A DNA stretch of 64,000 nt. It comes from VXMO01 sp965219405 (GTDB lineage Bacteria > Chloroflexota > Dehalococcoidia > UBA6926). Positions within the stretch are counted from its first letter, which is position 1; each line of letters opens with the position of its first letter. The position numbers and the translations under genes were made by a program. This document shows positions 50,026-59,158 of this stretch, one piece after another. The stretch covers positions 1,240,001 through 1,304,000 of the forward strand of contig OZ244736.1 in NCBI GenBank assembly GCA_965219405.1. The letters run 5' to 3'. Under the pieces are notes generated by a model. It did not search any database. It saw only the letters and a list, made by a program, of their open reading frames with translations, and was not told where the DNA came from.

Positions 50026-51500
50026 CAGAGTCCGTATTCCTTCCAGCGCCTTGTCACCTGCTCGACGACAGCCGGGTCCATTGTGATGTCCGGCATCCAT
50101 TGGCGCTCACCCATCTCGCCCTCACCGGACTTGCGCGTGGCGTCGATGCCGATCTTGCTGCCGACGCGCGCGGTGGGGGAGGCAACGTCGAGATCGTCAA
50201 TCGGCCCATCGGCAAAGAAGATGTCCCGACGTGGATCCACATTGTTGGACAATCGCCACACGACCTCCGAAGGGTCATGGATATCGACGTCATCGTCGAA
50301 GACAGCGATGGCCCGCGCCAACGACATAAGGCCGAGTCCCCACATGCCGCTCACTGTCTTCTGCACATGGCCGGGGTACTCCTTCTTGATAGAAACGAGC
50401 ACGAGATTGTGGAAGACGCCCTCTGCCGGCATATGAACATCCACGATCTCCGGCAGCATCAGCCGCATGAGGGGTAGGAACAGCCGCTCCGTCGCGGCGC
50501 CCATCCAATAGTCCTCCTGCGGCGGTCTGCCAACGACGATGGTGGGGTAGATCGGGTTGCGGCGGTGCGTGATGGCCGTTACGTGAAAGACGGGGTACGC
50601 ATCCTGGATGGAGTAGTAACCGGTGTGGTCGCCGAACGGGCCCTCGGGACGACGCTCGGAAGGATCAACGTAACCCTCTATGACGTACTCGGCCTGGGCG
50701 GGCACGTCGAGATCGACTGTTACCCCCTTGGTGACGGGCACGGGCTGGCCGCGCAAGAAACCTGCCAGCACGTACTCGCTGACATCTGCGGGAAGCGGGG
50801 CGGACCCGGCCCATATGAGAGCCGGATCGCCGCCCAGCGCCACCGCAACCTCCATGCGTCCCGCGCCGCGCTCTGCCGATGCCCGCTCATGCTGCGTGCC
50901 GACTTTGTGCGTTTGCCAGTGCATCCCGGTGGTGTTTTTGTCATACACCTGCATCCGATACATGCCGAGGTTGTGCGTGCCGGTGTCGGGGTCTTTCGTG
51001 ATGACGAGGGGCAGCGTGATATAGCGTCCGGCATCTTGCGGCCATGTCTTGAGAATGGGCAGCGAGAGGAGATCGACATCGTCGCCTTGAAGAATGACCT
51101 CCTGCGCCGGGGCATCCTCACGCTCCACAGTGCGTGGCCCAATGCGTCCGAGCTTTACAAGGTCGCCCAGCATACGCAGCTTGCCCATCAAACCTTCGGG
51201 CGGGCCGCCCTGTGCCATAGCCATCATCTTTTCGATCTGCGCGGGAAGCTCGTCCAGGTTCTCCACGCCGAGTGCCCACGCCACGCGCTGCTCGGTGCCG
51301 TACATGTTGATGAGTACCGGCGTGTCTTGATATTCCTCCACGTTCTCGAAGAGGAGGGCAGGGCCGCCTTCGCGCAACACGCGTTGCGTAATTTCCGTGA
51401 TCTCAAGATCCCAGGTGACGGGCGCGGTGACACGCTTGAGTTCACCACGTCCCTCAAGGAACTTGATGAACTCGCCGAGGTCTCGATACGCCTGTGCCAT
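50025..51500 (-). CDS. ubiD: UbiD-family prenyl-FMN-dependent decarboxylase
   Basis: A 491-residue enzyme of the 4-hydroxy-3-polyprenylbenzoate/menaquinone-type decarboxylase family. Motifs: LGMYRMQVYD, HNLGMYR region, EGPFGDHTGYYS (with the catalytic Glu set E-x4-E nearby), and MWGLGLMSLARAIAVFDDDVD (cores GLGLMSLARAI and FDDDVDIHD). It needs prFMN from the ubiX product encoded two genes downstream. It starts 2 nt after the tetR stop. Confidence 0.9.
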   Translation of the reverse strand: MAQAYRDLGEFIKFLEGRGELKRVTAPVTWDLEITEITQRVLREGGPALLFENVEEYQDTPVLINMYGTEQRVAWALGVENLDELPAQIEKMMAMAQGGPPEGLMGKLRMLGDLVKLGRIGPRTVEREDAPAQEVILQGDDVDLLSLPILKTWPQDAGRYITLPLVITKDPDTGTHNLGMYRMQVYDKNTTGMHWQTHKVGTQHERASAERGAGRMEVAVALGGDPALIWAGSAPLPADVSEYVLAGFLRGQPVPVTKGVTVDLDVPAQAEYVIEGYVDPSERRPEGPFGDHTGYYSIQDAYPVFHVTAITHRRNPIYPTIVVGRPPQEDYWMGAATERLFLPLMRLMLPEIVDVHMPAEGVFHNLVLVSIKKEYPGHVQKTVSGMWGLGLMSLARAIAVFDDDVDIHDPSEVVWRLSNNVDPRRDIFFADGPIDDLDVASPTARVGSKIGIDATRKSGEGEMGERQWMPDITMDPAVVEQVTRRWKEYGL

Positions 51501-51502
51501 GG

Positions 51503-52123
51503 TCAGTCAGCCCCCGCGCCGGTTGAAACCATGCCGATCTTGCTTGCGCCCACGCTTGAAAGGAGTATCGACTTCAATTGTGGCGCGGCAGATATGAGCG
51601 GTGAGGGTTCTCCCGTGTACAGCCATCGGAGGATTATCTCATTGAGGGCTCCCATCCACGCGTAGGAGGCGAGGGTTGTATCAAGCGGTGGGATTGAGCC
51701 GTCGTCCACGGCAGCCTCCAGCCGCTCACGGATCAGGCCGGCAAACCGGTCGTGGAGCCGCAACAGCGATTCATCGAATGCTGGCCCGAGTCCAACACCA
51801 CTGGCCAGCAGCACCTTGGCGAGTTTCGCGTGGCCGGCGAAGGTCTCCAGCGTCGATTCGATAACCGCGCCTGCCTTCTCTGCCCCGCTGCGCTGACTTC
51901 CTATTGAATCATGAGCATCGGACAGCAGCCTGTCTGCAAAGCGATTCACGAGTGCGAAGAAGATTTCACGCTTGCCGGGGAAATGGAAATAGATGCCGCC
52001 CTTGGAGGCGCCGGAGGCGCTAGCGATGTCATCGACGCTCGCGCCGTGGTAGCCGGACTCCGCGAATACCTGTGCAGCCGCCTCAAGAATGCGCTCCCGC
52101 GTGGAGGCTTTGCCGGTGTCCAC
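51503..52123 (-). CDS. TetR-family transcriptional regulator
   Basis: A 206-residue regulator. The helix-turn-helix reads RERILEAAAQVFAESGYHGASVDDIASASGASKGGIYFHFPGKREIF; cores are GASVDDIASASGASKGGIYFHF. The ligand domain matches no known subgroup in detail. The start is a GTG with a weak ribosome site. Being first in the run, with a perfect operator palindrome upstream, it probably represses itself and the ubiD-ubiA-ubiX-importer genes. Confidence 0.85.
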   Translation of the reverse strand: MDTGKASTRERILEAAAQVFAESGYHGASVDDIASASGASKGGIYFHFPGKREIFFALVNRFADRLLSDAHDSIGSQRSGAEKAGAVIESTLETFAGHAKLAKVLLASGVGLGPAFDESLLRLHDRFAGLIRERLEAAVDDGSIPPLDTTLASYAWMGALNEIILRWLYTGEPSPLISAAPQLKSILLSSVGASKIGMVSTGAGAD

Positions 52124-52200
52124 GGGAGAAGCCGACGCTTCGTCAGCGCCCCCTCTACCGTTCCTTGAGTTGTTGGATGAGATTGCTGTCCTCCGGACGA

Positions 52201-52220
52201 GACCGACTGACCAGTCGGTC
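52201..52220. promoter_or_regulatory. TetR operator palindrome
   Basis: GACCGACTG-AC-CAGTCGGTC is a perfect 20-bp palindrome (9-bp arms, 2-bp centre). It lies 7-26 nt downstream of the expected start of the minus-strand promoter and also about 75 nt upstream of the divergent gene. It is the likely binding site of the adjacent TetR protein. Confidence 0.7.
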
Positions 52221-52233
52221 GGTGACTGTCACC

Positions 52234-52262
52234 ACTCTATTGGAGGGGAGAGGGGTGGTCAA
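52234..52262 (-). promoter_or_regulatory. promoter of the tetR-ubiD run
   Basis: On the minus strand: TTGACC (52257-52262), 17-nt spacer, TAGAGT (52234-52239). Initiation near 52227 places the palindrome in the first 30 nt of the transcript. Confidence 0.6.
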
Positions 52263-52295
52263 TGGGGTTGACTTACGCTGCGCTAAACTGAACCT

Positions 52296-52859
52296 ATGAC
52301 TACTCGGAGGACCCGTCCCGAAGCATCTCCGGAGGCTGTTGCTAAGGCCACCGGCAAGACCCCGGAGGAATGGAACTCGATCCTGGATGCGGCGGGGGCG
52401 CGGGACCTGACGCACAAGGAGATCGCCACGATGCTCCGGGAGGAGCACGGCGTGTCTCCGTGGTGGAGCCAGCACGTGACCGTGGACTATGAGCGGGCGC
52501 GCGGGATGCGGGAGCGGTATCAGACCACGCGCGGCTACCAGATCAGCGTGAGCAAGACTCTACCCGTGTCGCTGTCGGAACTCTACAGCGCGTTTGCAGA
52601 CACTCAACACAGGGGCCAATGGCTACCGGAAGCGCCGATCTCAATTCGCAAGGACACGCCTGAGAAAACGACTCGCGCGGCGTGGACGGACGGCAATGGC
52701 ACTGAAACGAGCCTTGATATCAGCTACTACGCGAGCCGCGAGAGCAAGAGCCGTATCACCGTGATGCAGTCAAAGCTCGCGGATGCAGAAGATGTGGAGG
52801 CGCGGCGGGCGTACTGGAAGGCGGCGCTGGAGAGGTTGGCGAAGTATCTGAAGGGCTAA
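52296..52859 (+). CDS. DUF4287 plus SRPBCC-like protein
   Basis: A 187-residue protein. The first half is DUF4287: GKTPEEWNSILDAAG, LTHKEIATMLREEHGVSPWW and QHVTVDYERARG. The second half is an SRPBCC-like beta fold (ISVSKTLPVSLSELYSAFAD; RAAWTDGNGTETSLDISYY). Such fusions are found in several phyla but have no assigned function. A TAAACT at 52284-52289 six bases before the ATG would give a leaderless transcript. It is divergent from tetR and shares the operator zone. Confidence 0.75.
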   Translation: MTTRRTRPEASPEAVAKATGKTPEEWNSILDAAGARDLTHKEIATMLREEHGVSPWWSQHVTVDYERARGMRERYQTTRGYQISVSKTLPVSLSELYSAFADTQHRGQWLPEAPISIRKDTPEKTTRAAWTDGNGTETSLDISYYASRESKSRITVMQSKLADAEDVEARRAYWKAALERLAKYLKG

Positions 52860-52868
52860 CGCTTAGCC

Positions 52869-53249
52869 CTAGGTATTTTGGCCTGGAGCGGCTTTATAGA
52901 GAATTGCCTCTGTGGGCACGAGCGTCATCTTGGAAGGATCGACGGCCAGTGAAAGGCGTTCTAGGGCGATTACTCCCAGCAGGCACGGCTCAACGTCTTC
53001 GCCGAAGACGATGGGGGAGATGCCGCTGCGATCGCCAATGGTAATCCTTGCGTCACAAACGGGCCGCAAAATGATGGAGCCGTCCGCGATTTCGAACGGC
53101 ATGGTGTCCGTCGGCGCTAGCCCAGCCCGCTCCAGCGTGGACTTGGGGGCCATGCTGAACGTCGCGCCCGTGTCCACCAATGCGCTCAAAGTGACTGATT
53201 CGCCACCAGCCATGGGCGATACTTCCATGTCGACGCTGAACATTCCCAT
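52869..53249 (-). CDS. retropepsin-like aspartyl protease
   Basis: A 126-residue protein with the active site VDTGATFSMAP (D-T-G-A), a hydrophobic strand SIILRPVCDARITIGD and a flap-like VPTEAILY. The second hydrophobic-Gly pair is in CLLGVIALERL. It would work as a homodimer. I start at MGMFSVDM. It is convergent with the DUF4287 gene. Confidence 0.7.
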   Translation of the reverse strand: MGMFSVDMEVSPMAGGESVTLSALVDTGATFSMAPKSTLERAGLAPTDTMPFEIADGSIILRPVCDARITIGDRSGISPIVFGEDVEPCLLGVIALERLSLAVDPSKMTLVPTEAILYKAAPGQNT

Positions 53250-53312
53250 ACTGTCTCCTACGCTGATCCAAGTCACGTAACGGTATACGAACAAGCCTCT
53301 ACGAATGCGCCT

Positions 53313-55196
53313 TTACTGGTCTACCGCAGAGTCTTCTGCGCCGCCTGCGGGGGCGGGGAGCGCAGAAGAGGGGGCGGTGATGTGGCCGTTTGTTGCTTCC
53401 GCGCCGTAGGAGATGGCGTTGAGGCGGGCGTAGATGCCGTCATTGGCCAGCAGTTGATTGTGCGTGCCGATCTCCACGATTGAGCCGTTGTCCATCACGA
53501 CGATGCGCGATGCTTCACGGATGGTGGAGAGGCGGTGGGCGATGACGAACGACGTTCGGCCCGGTAGGAGCCGTCGCAGCGCGTCCTGGATGCGGGCCTC
53601 CGTACGTGTATCGATGTTGGCCGTCGCCTCATCGAGAATCAGGATGCGGGGGTCAGCGAGGATGGCGCGGGCGAAGCTGACAAGCTGTCGATGGCCCACG
53701 CTGAGGTTTGCGCCGCGCTCCTGCAGCTCTGTGTCGTAGCCGTTATCCATGTGCATGATGATTTCGTGCAATCCGGCCCCGCGCGCCGCCGCCTCCACCT
53801 CCGCGCGTGTCGCGTCAGGCTTTCCGAATCGTATATTCGCCTCGATAGTGTCAGAGAACAGGAACGGCTCTTGCGGCACGATGCCCATCTGATGCGCGAG
53901 GCTCTGGTGCTGCACGTCTCGCACGTCAAGACCATCGATGGTGAGGCGGCCGCTTGTCACGTCGTAGAAGCGCGCGATGAGACTGACGAACGTCGTCTTT
54001 CCGGCGCCGGTCTCGCCGACAAGGGCGACAGTTTCCCCCGGCTCCGCATTAAGCGAGACGTTTCGCAGCACCGGGATATTGTCCTCATACGAGAATGAAA
54101 CACTTTCGAATGTGACGCGTCCGGTGATAGGCGGTATCGGCTGCGCGCCGTCTTTGTCTGCAACCTGTGGCGGGGTGTCCAGCAACTCAAAGATGCGCTG
54201 GCCGGACGCCATGGCGCGCTGGAGTTCCGTGTATTGCATGGTGATGTTGCGAATGGGATCAAAGAATCGCTGCACCCACAACGTGAACGCCACAAGGAAA
54301 CCGACGGTCAGAGCGCCCTGCAAGACCTGCCATCCGCCATAGATAATCACGATGGCCATGGAGATGCCCACCATGATCTCCACCGCAGGGAACATGCCGG
54401 CGGTCAGCCTGGAAGCGCGTAAGTTGGCGTCAAGATGATCGTAGTTGATCTTGTCAAATCGGCGCATGTTCTCGTCTTCACGGTTCATGCTTTGGACAAC
54501 GCGCACACCGGAAACATTCTCTTGCAAACTCCCGTTTACAACTGAGATTGCGCGCCGCACACGCAGGAACGCCACACGCGCCCGCCTCTGCCAGAAGATG
54601 GAAATGACAATTAGAGCAGGGACGACGCTCAGAGTGACGACGGCGAGCGACCAATCCATGACGAGCATGATGGCGACGATACCGACCAGGGTTAGAACGT
54701 CACTGATTGTCCCGATGACTCCGCCAGTCATGACCTGCTGAATCTGCTCAACGTCACTGACGACGCGGGACATGAGCCGTCCCACCTGCTGTTTGTCGTA
54801 GAAACCTAAAGATTGCTTCTGGAGGTGGCCAAATAGCTGCGTGCGGATGTTCACCAGCATCGCGTGGGCCACCTTGGCCATGTAGCGCGACTGGAGCCAG
54901 AGGCCGATGGCATTGATCACGACAAGCCCGAAGAATATGCCGGCCATCCACGCAAGGCGGGTGGTGTTGCCGGTTGCGATGGCGGTGTCGACGGTGAGAC
55001 CGATAAAGAGCGGCATCGCTACGCTACTGACGGTTGCCGCCAACATACCGATAATGGCGATTGTCGCCCACAGCTTGAATTGGGCGATGTAGGGTATCAG
55101 CCTGACAAGGATATTCCGGTTATAGACTGCGCCGAGATTCTCATCGTCCCAGCCGTCGTAGTGGCCGTATCCTCCCCCGCCTCCGCCGCCCATCAT
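53313..55196 (-). CDS. ABC exporter half, canonical Walker B, degenerate signature
   Basis: A 627-residue type IV exporter subunit: a Gly/Tyr-rich head, six-helix domain, and an NBD with Walker A GETGAGKTTF, Walker B ILILDEATANID (catalytic Glu present) and a non-canonical signature LSVGHRQ instead of LSGGQ. Such a split is typical of heterodimeric exporters like TM287/288. The other half is encoded just upstream (4-nt ATGA overlap). Substrate unknown, probably lipid or drug-like. Confidence 0.9.
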   Translation of the reverse strand: MMGGGGGGGYGHYDGWDDENLGAVYNRNILVRLIPYIAQFKLWATIAIIGMLAATVSSVAMPLFIGLTVDTAIATGNTTRLAWMAGIFFGLVVINAIGLWLQSRYMAKVAHAMLVNIRTQLFGHLQKQSLGFYDKQQVGRLMSRVVSDVEQIQQVMTGGVIGTISDVLTLVGIVAIMLVMDWSLAVVTLSVVPALIVISIFWQRRARVAFLRVRRAISVVNGSLQENVSGVRVVQSMNREDENMRRFDKINYDHLDANLRASRLTAGMFPAVEIMVGISMAIVIIYGGWQVLQGALTVGFLVAFTLWVQRFFDPIRNITMQYTELQRAMASGQRIFELLDTPPQVADKDGAQPIPPITGRVTFESVSFSYEDNIPVLRNVSLNAEPGETVALVGETGAGKTTFVSLIARFYDVTSGRLTIDGLDVRDVQHQSLAHQMGIVPQEPFLFSDTIEANIRFGKPDATRAEVEAAARGAGLHEIIMHMDNGYDTELQERGANLSVGHRQLVSFARAILADPRILILDEATANIDTRTEARIQDALRRLLPGRTSFVIAHRLSTIREASRIVVMDNGSIVEIGTHNQLLANDGIYARLNAISYGAEATNGHITAPSSALPAPAGGAEDSAVDQ

Positions 55197-57010
55197 GACC
55201 GTGTACCCCCGACTGTCGTCGTATTCGGAGCGGCCGCATACGCCTCTTCCTGGTGGCGCAGTTGCAGTTCGTAAATCTGGCGGTAGTGCCCCGGGTATGC
55301 GACAAGTTCCGCGTGGGTCCCGCGTTGGACGATGCGGCCTTCATCCAGCACGAGAATCTGGTCGGCTCGCAAAACACTGGCCAACCGCTGGGCAACGACG
55401 ATTGTCGTGCGACCTTCCATCACGCGGTCAAGCGCCTGCTGGATTGACCTCTCGGTTTCTGCGTCCACGCTGGAGAGAGAATCATCCAGAATCAGGATGC
55501 GGGGATTGAGTAGCAGGGTTCGGGCGATGGCAAGCCGCTGCCGCTGTCCACCGGAGAGGTTGATGCCACGCTCGCCCACCCACGTGTCATATTGGTCGGG
55601 CAGGCTGCGAATGAAGCTGTCGAGCCGGGCGGCGCTGGCCGCGGCGATGATCTCCTCCTCCGGCGCCTCAGGCACTCCATAAGCGATGTTGTCGCGTATC
55701 GTTGCCGAGAAGAGGAAGACATCCTGCTGTACGAGTCCGATTGAGCTACGGAGGTGATCCAGCGTCATGTTCCGCACGTCCACTCTATCGATGACGACTG
55801 CCCCGCGCGTCGGGTCGTAGAACCTCGGAATAAGGCTGACGAGTGTTGTCTTGCCGCTGCCCGTCGCCCCGACCACGGCGATGACCTGCCCCGGCTCTGC
55901 TACAAAAGTCACGTCCTGCAGCACGTCATTCCGCCCGCCGTAACCGAACGATACGTTGTTGAACGCGATCTGGCCGGCGACGACGGCGTTGTCCGTGGCC
56001 TCCGGCTTCTCGCGCACCTCCGGACGGGCGTCCAGGATCTCAAAGATGCGCTCACCGGAGGCGACGGCGCGGGAAAGCTGATTGCCGAGCCAGCCGATCA
56101 TCCGGATGTAGACCGTAATCGTCAGCAAGTAGAACAGGAAGGCGGTGAGGTCGCCGGGTGTGAGTTCACCCTGCATGACCATGTAACCGCCGTAGAGCAA
56201 TTGGATTCCCGCGGCAAAGTAGACGGAGAACGTCATCAACGACGTGTTGAGGGCCTGCTCGTCGTTGGCCGTGATATTGCGCTCGTAGAGTGTATATGCC
56301 TGCTTGTTGAAACGCTCCGTCTCCTCTTTCTCGCGTCCGAATGCCTTGACCACGCGCATTCCGGACAAACTTTCCTGGAGGACAGTGCTCAAGGCCGCCA
56401 TTTCCTGCTGCACGGCAAGCCAGACCGGGCGTAGACGCCGGCTTGTTCGCGTCGTGCGATAGGCGATGAAAGGCAGGACAGCCAGCGTTACCAATGCCAG
56501 TTGCCAGTTGGACTGGAGCAGGACGGCAGTCACCATCAAGAGCATCACGGCGACCTGCACGATGCGAACCAGTGCGAAACTGATCAGCATACGTACGGAC
56601 TCCACGTCCGCGGTCGCCCGCGACATCAGTTCAGCCGTCCGCGACGTATCGAAGAACGAGAAACTCTGTCGTTGGAATCGGTCGTACATAGTGTTGCGCA
56701 GGTCGTACGCAACGAGTTGGGAGACGGCCTGGCTGAAATAGCTCTGACCGTATGAGGTGGCGCCGCGGATGATGGCCGCAACCAGAATCCACCCGGCGAC
56801 GGTGAGAATTGTGCCTAAGGATGCCTGCTCGACGAGTCGATCGACCGCCTGTCCAAAGAGCCACGGGATCACCAGTGCGCTTGCGCTGGAGATGAACAAC
56901 AGGACGTACGTGAGTGTTGCCCGACGCCAATACGGCAGGAGAAAGGTCTGCAGTCGCAGAAAGATCCGAACGTTATACCAAACGCCCGACTTTTGGGCGG
57001 GACGGTTCAT
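55193..57010 (-). CDS. ABC exporter half, canonical signature, degenerate Walker B
   Basis: A 605-residue partner subunit. The NBD has Walker A GATGSGKTTL, canonical signature INLSGGQRQRLAIARTLL, and Walker B ILILDDSLSSVD where Asp replaces the catalytic Glu. Combined with the partner, one ATP site is intact and one degenerate, as expected for a heterodimer. I start at MNRPAQKSG (ATG 57010); three upstream codons are possible. The two genes are coupled by overlap. Confidence 0.9.
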   Translation of the reverse strand: MNRPAQKSGVWYNVRIFLRLQTFLLPYWRRATLTYVLLFISSASALVIPWLFGQAVDRLVEQASLGTILTVAGWILVAAIIRGATSYGQSYFSQAVSQLVAYDLRNTMYDRFQRQSFSFFDTSRTAELMSRATADVESVRMLISFALVRIVQVAVMLLMVTAVLLQSNWQLALVTLAVLPFIAYRTTRTSRRLRPVWLAVQQEMAALSTVLQESLSGMRVVKAFGREKEETERFNKQAYTLYERNITANDEQALNTSLMTFSVYFAAGIQLLYGGYMVMQGELTPGDLTAFLFYLLTITVYIRMIGWLGNQLSRAVASGERIFEILDARPEVREKPEATDNAVVAGQIAFNNVSFGYGGRNDVLQDVTFVAEPGQVIAVVGATGSGKTTLVSLIPRFYDPTRGAVVIDRVDVRNMTLDHLRSSIGLVQQDVFLFSATIRDNIAYGVPEAPEEEIIAAASAARLDSFIRSLPDQYDTWVGERGINLSGGQRQRLAIARTLLLNPRILILDDSLSSVDAETERSIQQALDRVMEGRTTIVVAQRLASVLRADQILVLDEGRIVQRGTHAELVAYPGHYRQIYELQLRHQEEAYAAAPNTTTVGGTRS

Positions 57011-57070
57011 AACAACCAAGTATAGCGCGAGTTACGTTGGGTTTGCCCGCCTACACGCTAAGCGAACGCC

Positions 57071-58453
57071 TTACGGGCGTGGGAAGAGAATCGGACCGTT
57101 CCCGAGCAGATGGATATCCTCCCCATCAACTTCACCATAGTCGCTCACCGTTCCCTGTACATATACCCAGCCGCCTGGATTATTTACCAGGCTCCCCACC
57201 TGCGACCAATCGTCCACTGAGATATTGAATCCGGGAATAAAGAGGTTTTCTTCGTTGGCGCCAAGCATCTCTGCCTGCAGCCAGATTTGATCCTCCGCAG
57301 TTCCCTCCGCCTCGAACGCATAGAGGCGCAGCACAAGCAGCACGCCGTCGTTGCGAACGTATCCTCCGACGGTTACGGCATCACCATCCTGCGGCGGGCG
57401 ATTACCAAGAGCATTGTGAGAGATTTCAAATGGGAGTCTGCCACTGATTGTCATGCCTTGATCGGTGATTCGGGCGATCCCTTGCACGAAGAGAGTGCGG
57501 GAGATTGGGGCGGGTTCGTCCGGGAACCGTGTTGTTCGATAGCGTTGCTCTGCGAGAGTCAACGCGTTGGCAACGTGCTCCCGCATGTGTGGCGGAGCGA
57601 TCTGGTGGGCGATCTGGAGCATGGCGTACGCTCGGGCGGCAGTCTGTCGTTCAGCTTCTATGTATGACCGAAGACGAGCATCGACACGGACCTGCACAAT
57701 GTTGCTGACCCCGGCAGAACTTGCGTCATCATCGTCAGGAGCAAGAGTGATCGATGGCTCAGCCGTCTCGTCACTCAGTTGACTAATGGCATCTGACTGT
57801 TGTCCGGCCTCCTGTTGCTGTTCAACATCGGCCTCCGTGTACCCGGCCTCCACGCGAGCGAATTCGATATTCTTGAGTACGTCACGGCTGAGCTCTTCTG
57901 CTTGTTGCTGGTCGCCGTTCTCTACGACGGCTGCGAGCTCCAGAGTGCGTCGTTCAATGAGTTCCAGGTAATAGATGGCCCGGCTTTCGTCCGAGAAAGT
58001 GATTGCGAGCCGCGCGTGCTCTGTGGCGCGCTTTACGGGATAGAGCGGGCTATCAGGCAGTGCGTCCGTGGAGGCGTATGCCGCGCCCATACTGAAGATC
58101 ACAAAAAGCGCCATGGTTGTGAAGCCAATGGCCCATACGCGCGACCAGCCGGAGGCGCGGTTTCTCCACCATTCACGGATTGACAGTCGCCCAGACGGCA
58201 TGTGCCGGTTCGTGGCGAGATGATGGCGCACCGCGCCCTCAAAGCGCGTGTGTGCCATGCGTCGCGTGGAATCATCACGGGTTGGAGCAACGTCAGCCAT
58301 TGCCATGGCCGCTGCCAACAGGGGGCGCAGCTCGTCTGCGATGTCCGGATGACGACTCAGGCAGTCATCAATGGACTCACCGTGTCGGAGCGCCTCAAGG
58401 CACTCATTCACGATCTCCGAAAGGGCAGGGTCGTCAGGCGGCAGTGAGGTCAT
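57071..58453 (-). CDS. DUF5667 membrane protein, sigma-factor partner
   Basis: A 460-residue protein. The N-terminal 60 residues (ALSEIVNECLEALRHGESIDDCLSRHPD, core NECLEALRHGESIDDCL) resemble zinc-less anti-sigma heads. One membrane helix follows (IGFTTMALFVIFSMGAAYAS). The DUF5667 part begins SPLYPVKRATEHARLAITFS; later the protein has a Gln-rich helix and C-terminal beta domains of DUF5666 type. It overlaps the ECF sigma gene by 4 nt and is its likely regulator, sensing conditions outside the membrane. Confidence 0.82.
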   Translation of the reverse strand: MTSLPPDDPALSEIVNECLEALRHGESIDDCLSRHPDIADELRPLLAAAMAMADVAPTRDDSTRRMAHTRFEGAVRHHLATNRHMPSGRLSIREWWRNRASGWSRVWAIGFTTMALFVIFSMGAAYASTDALPDSPLYPVKRATEHARLAITFSDESRAIYYLELIERRTLELAAVVENGDQQQAEELSRDVLKNIEFARVEAGYTEADVEQQQEAGQQSDAISQLSDETAEPSITLAPDDDDASSAGVSNIVQVRVDARLRSYIEAERQTAARAYAMLQIAHQIAPPHMREHVANALTLAEQRYRTTRFPDEPAPISRTLFVQGIARITDQGMTISGRLPFEISHNALGNRPPQDGDAVTVGGYVRNDGVLLVLRLYAFEAEGTAEDQIWLQAEMLGANEENLFIPGFNISVDDWSQVGSLVNNPGGWVYVQGTVSDYGEVDGEDIHLLGNGPILFPRP

Positions 58454-59064
58454 CGTGCTCCACCGCCTTGTGCATTTCCGGGCAACATGAGCCGACGCAG
58501 TGCTCGAATCGCGCTGTGTTGCAGCGCCTTCACCGCGCCTTCGTTGCGATTCATCACATGAGCTGTCTCAGCAATTGACAGGTCCGAGCCGAATCTCAGG
58601 GATATCACCTGCCGCTGCAGATCCGTAAGGCCGGCCATCGCCGTTCGCAGTTCTTGGAGGTCTGAAAATATGTCCACCCTTTCTTGCGGGTCTCGATCAC
58701 GAGAGGGCAGGGGCGGCGCATCATCAAGCGGCGTTCCCGTCCGGAGCCGGCCGCGACGGTAGTGGTCGATAACGCGGTTGTGCGCGATTCGCATGAGCCA
58801 CGCCGAGAACGGCACGTCTCTCCACTTGAATGACCCGATTGCCTCTAGCATGCGAATGAACACATCCTCTGTGATGTCCTCCGCGTCCGCGTCACTATCT
58901 ACGCGATAGGCGACGTATCGAAAGACCCTGTCGGAATAGATCTCATAGAGTCGACCAAACGCCGCTGCCTTTCCGTTCTGCGCCTGCTGAACAATGGCTG
59001 CGATGTCCTCATCAGTCAGTGGTGTTTCCGCCCCCGAGTGAATGCGTGCTGGCTCCTGGTTCAT
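58450..59064 (-). CDS. ECF-type sigma-70 factor
   Basis: A 204-residue sigma factor with region 2 (AFGRLYEIYSDRVFRYVAYR, EDITEDVFIRMLEAIGSFKW, and AWLMRIAHNRVIDHYRRGR) and region 4 (LTDLQRQVISLRFGSDLSIAETAHVMNRNEGAVKAL; core SIAETAHVMNRNEGAVK). It is first in an operon with the DUF5667 gene. A possible autoregulatory element is AACC-N17-CGTTAT, upstream on the minus strand near 59074-59101. Target genes cannot be inferred. Confidence 0.9.
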   Translation of the reverse strand: MNQEPARIHSGAETPLTDEDIAAIVQQAQNGKAAAFGRLYEIYSDRVFRYVAYRVDSDADAEDITEDVFIRMLEAIGSFKWRDVPFSAWLMRIAHNRVIDHYRRGRLRTGTPLDDAPPLPSRDRDPQERVDIFSDLQELRTAMAGLTDLQRQVISLRFGSDLSIAETAHVMNRNEGAVKALQHSAIRALRRLMLPGNAQGGGAR

Positions 59065-59158
59065 TCACTACATCCAGATAACGTTTGGGTTCCTCTTAGG
59101 GTTAGCTGTCCGTTGGTGGCGATTTCACTTTATCCTTTTTGCAGGCGACGAGAGATCA

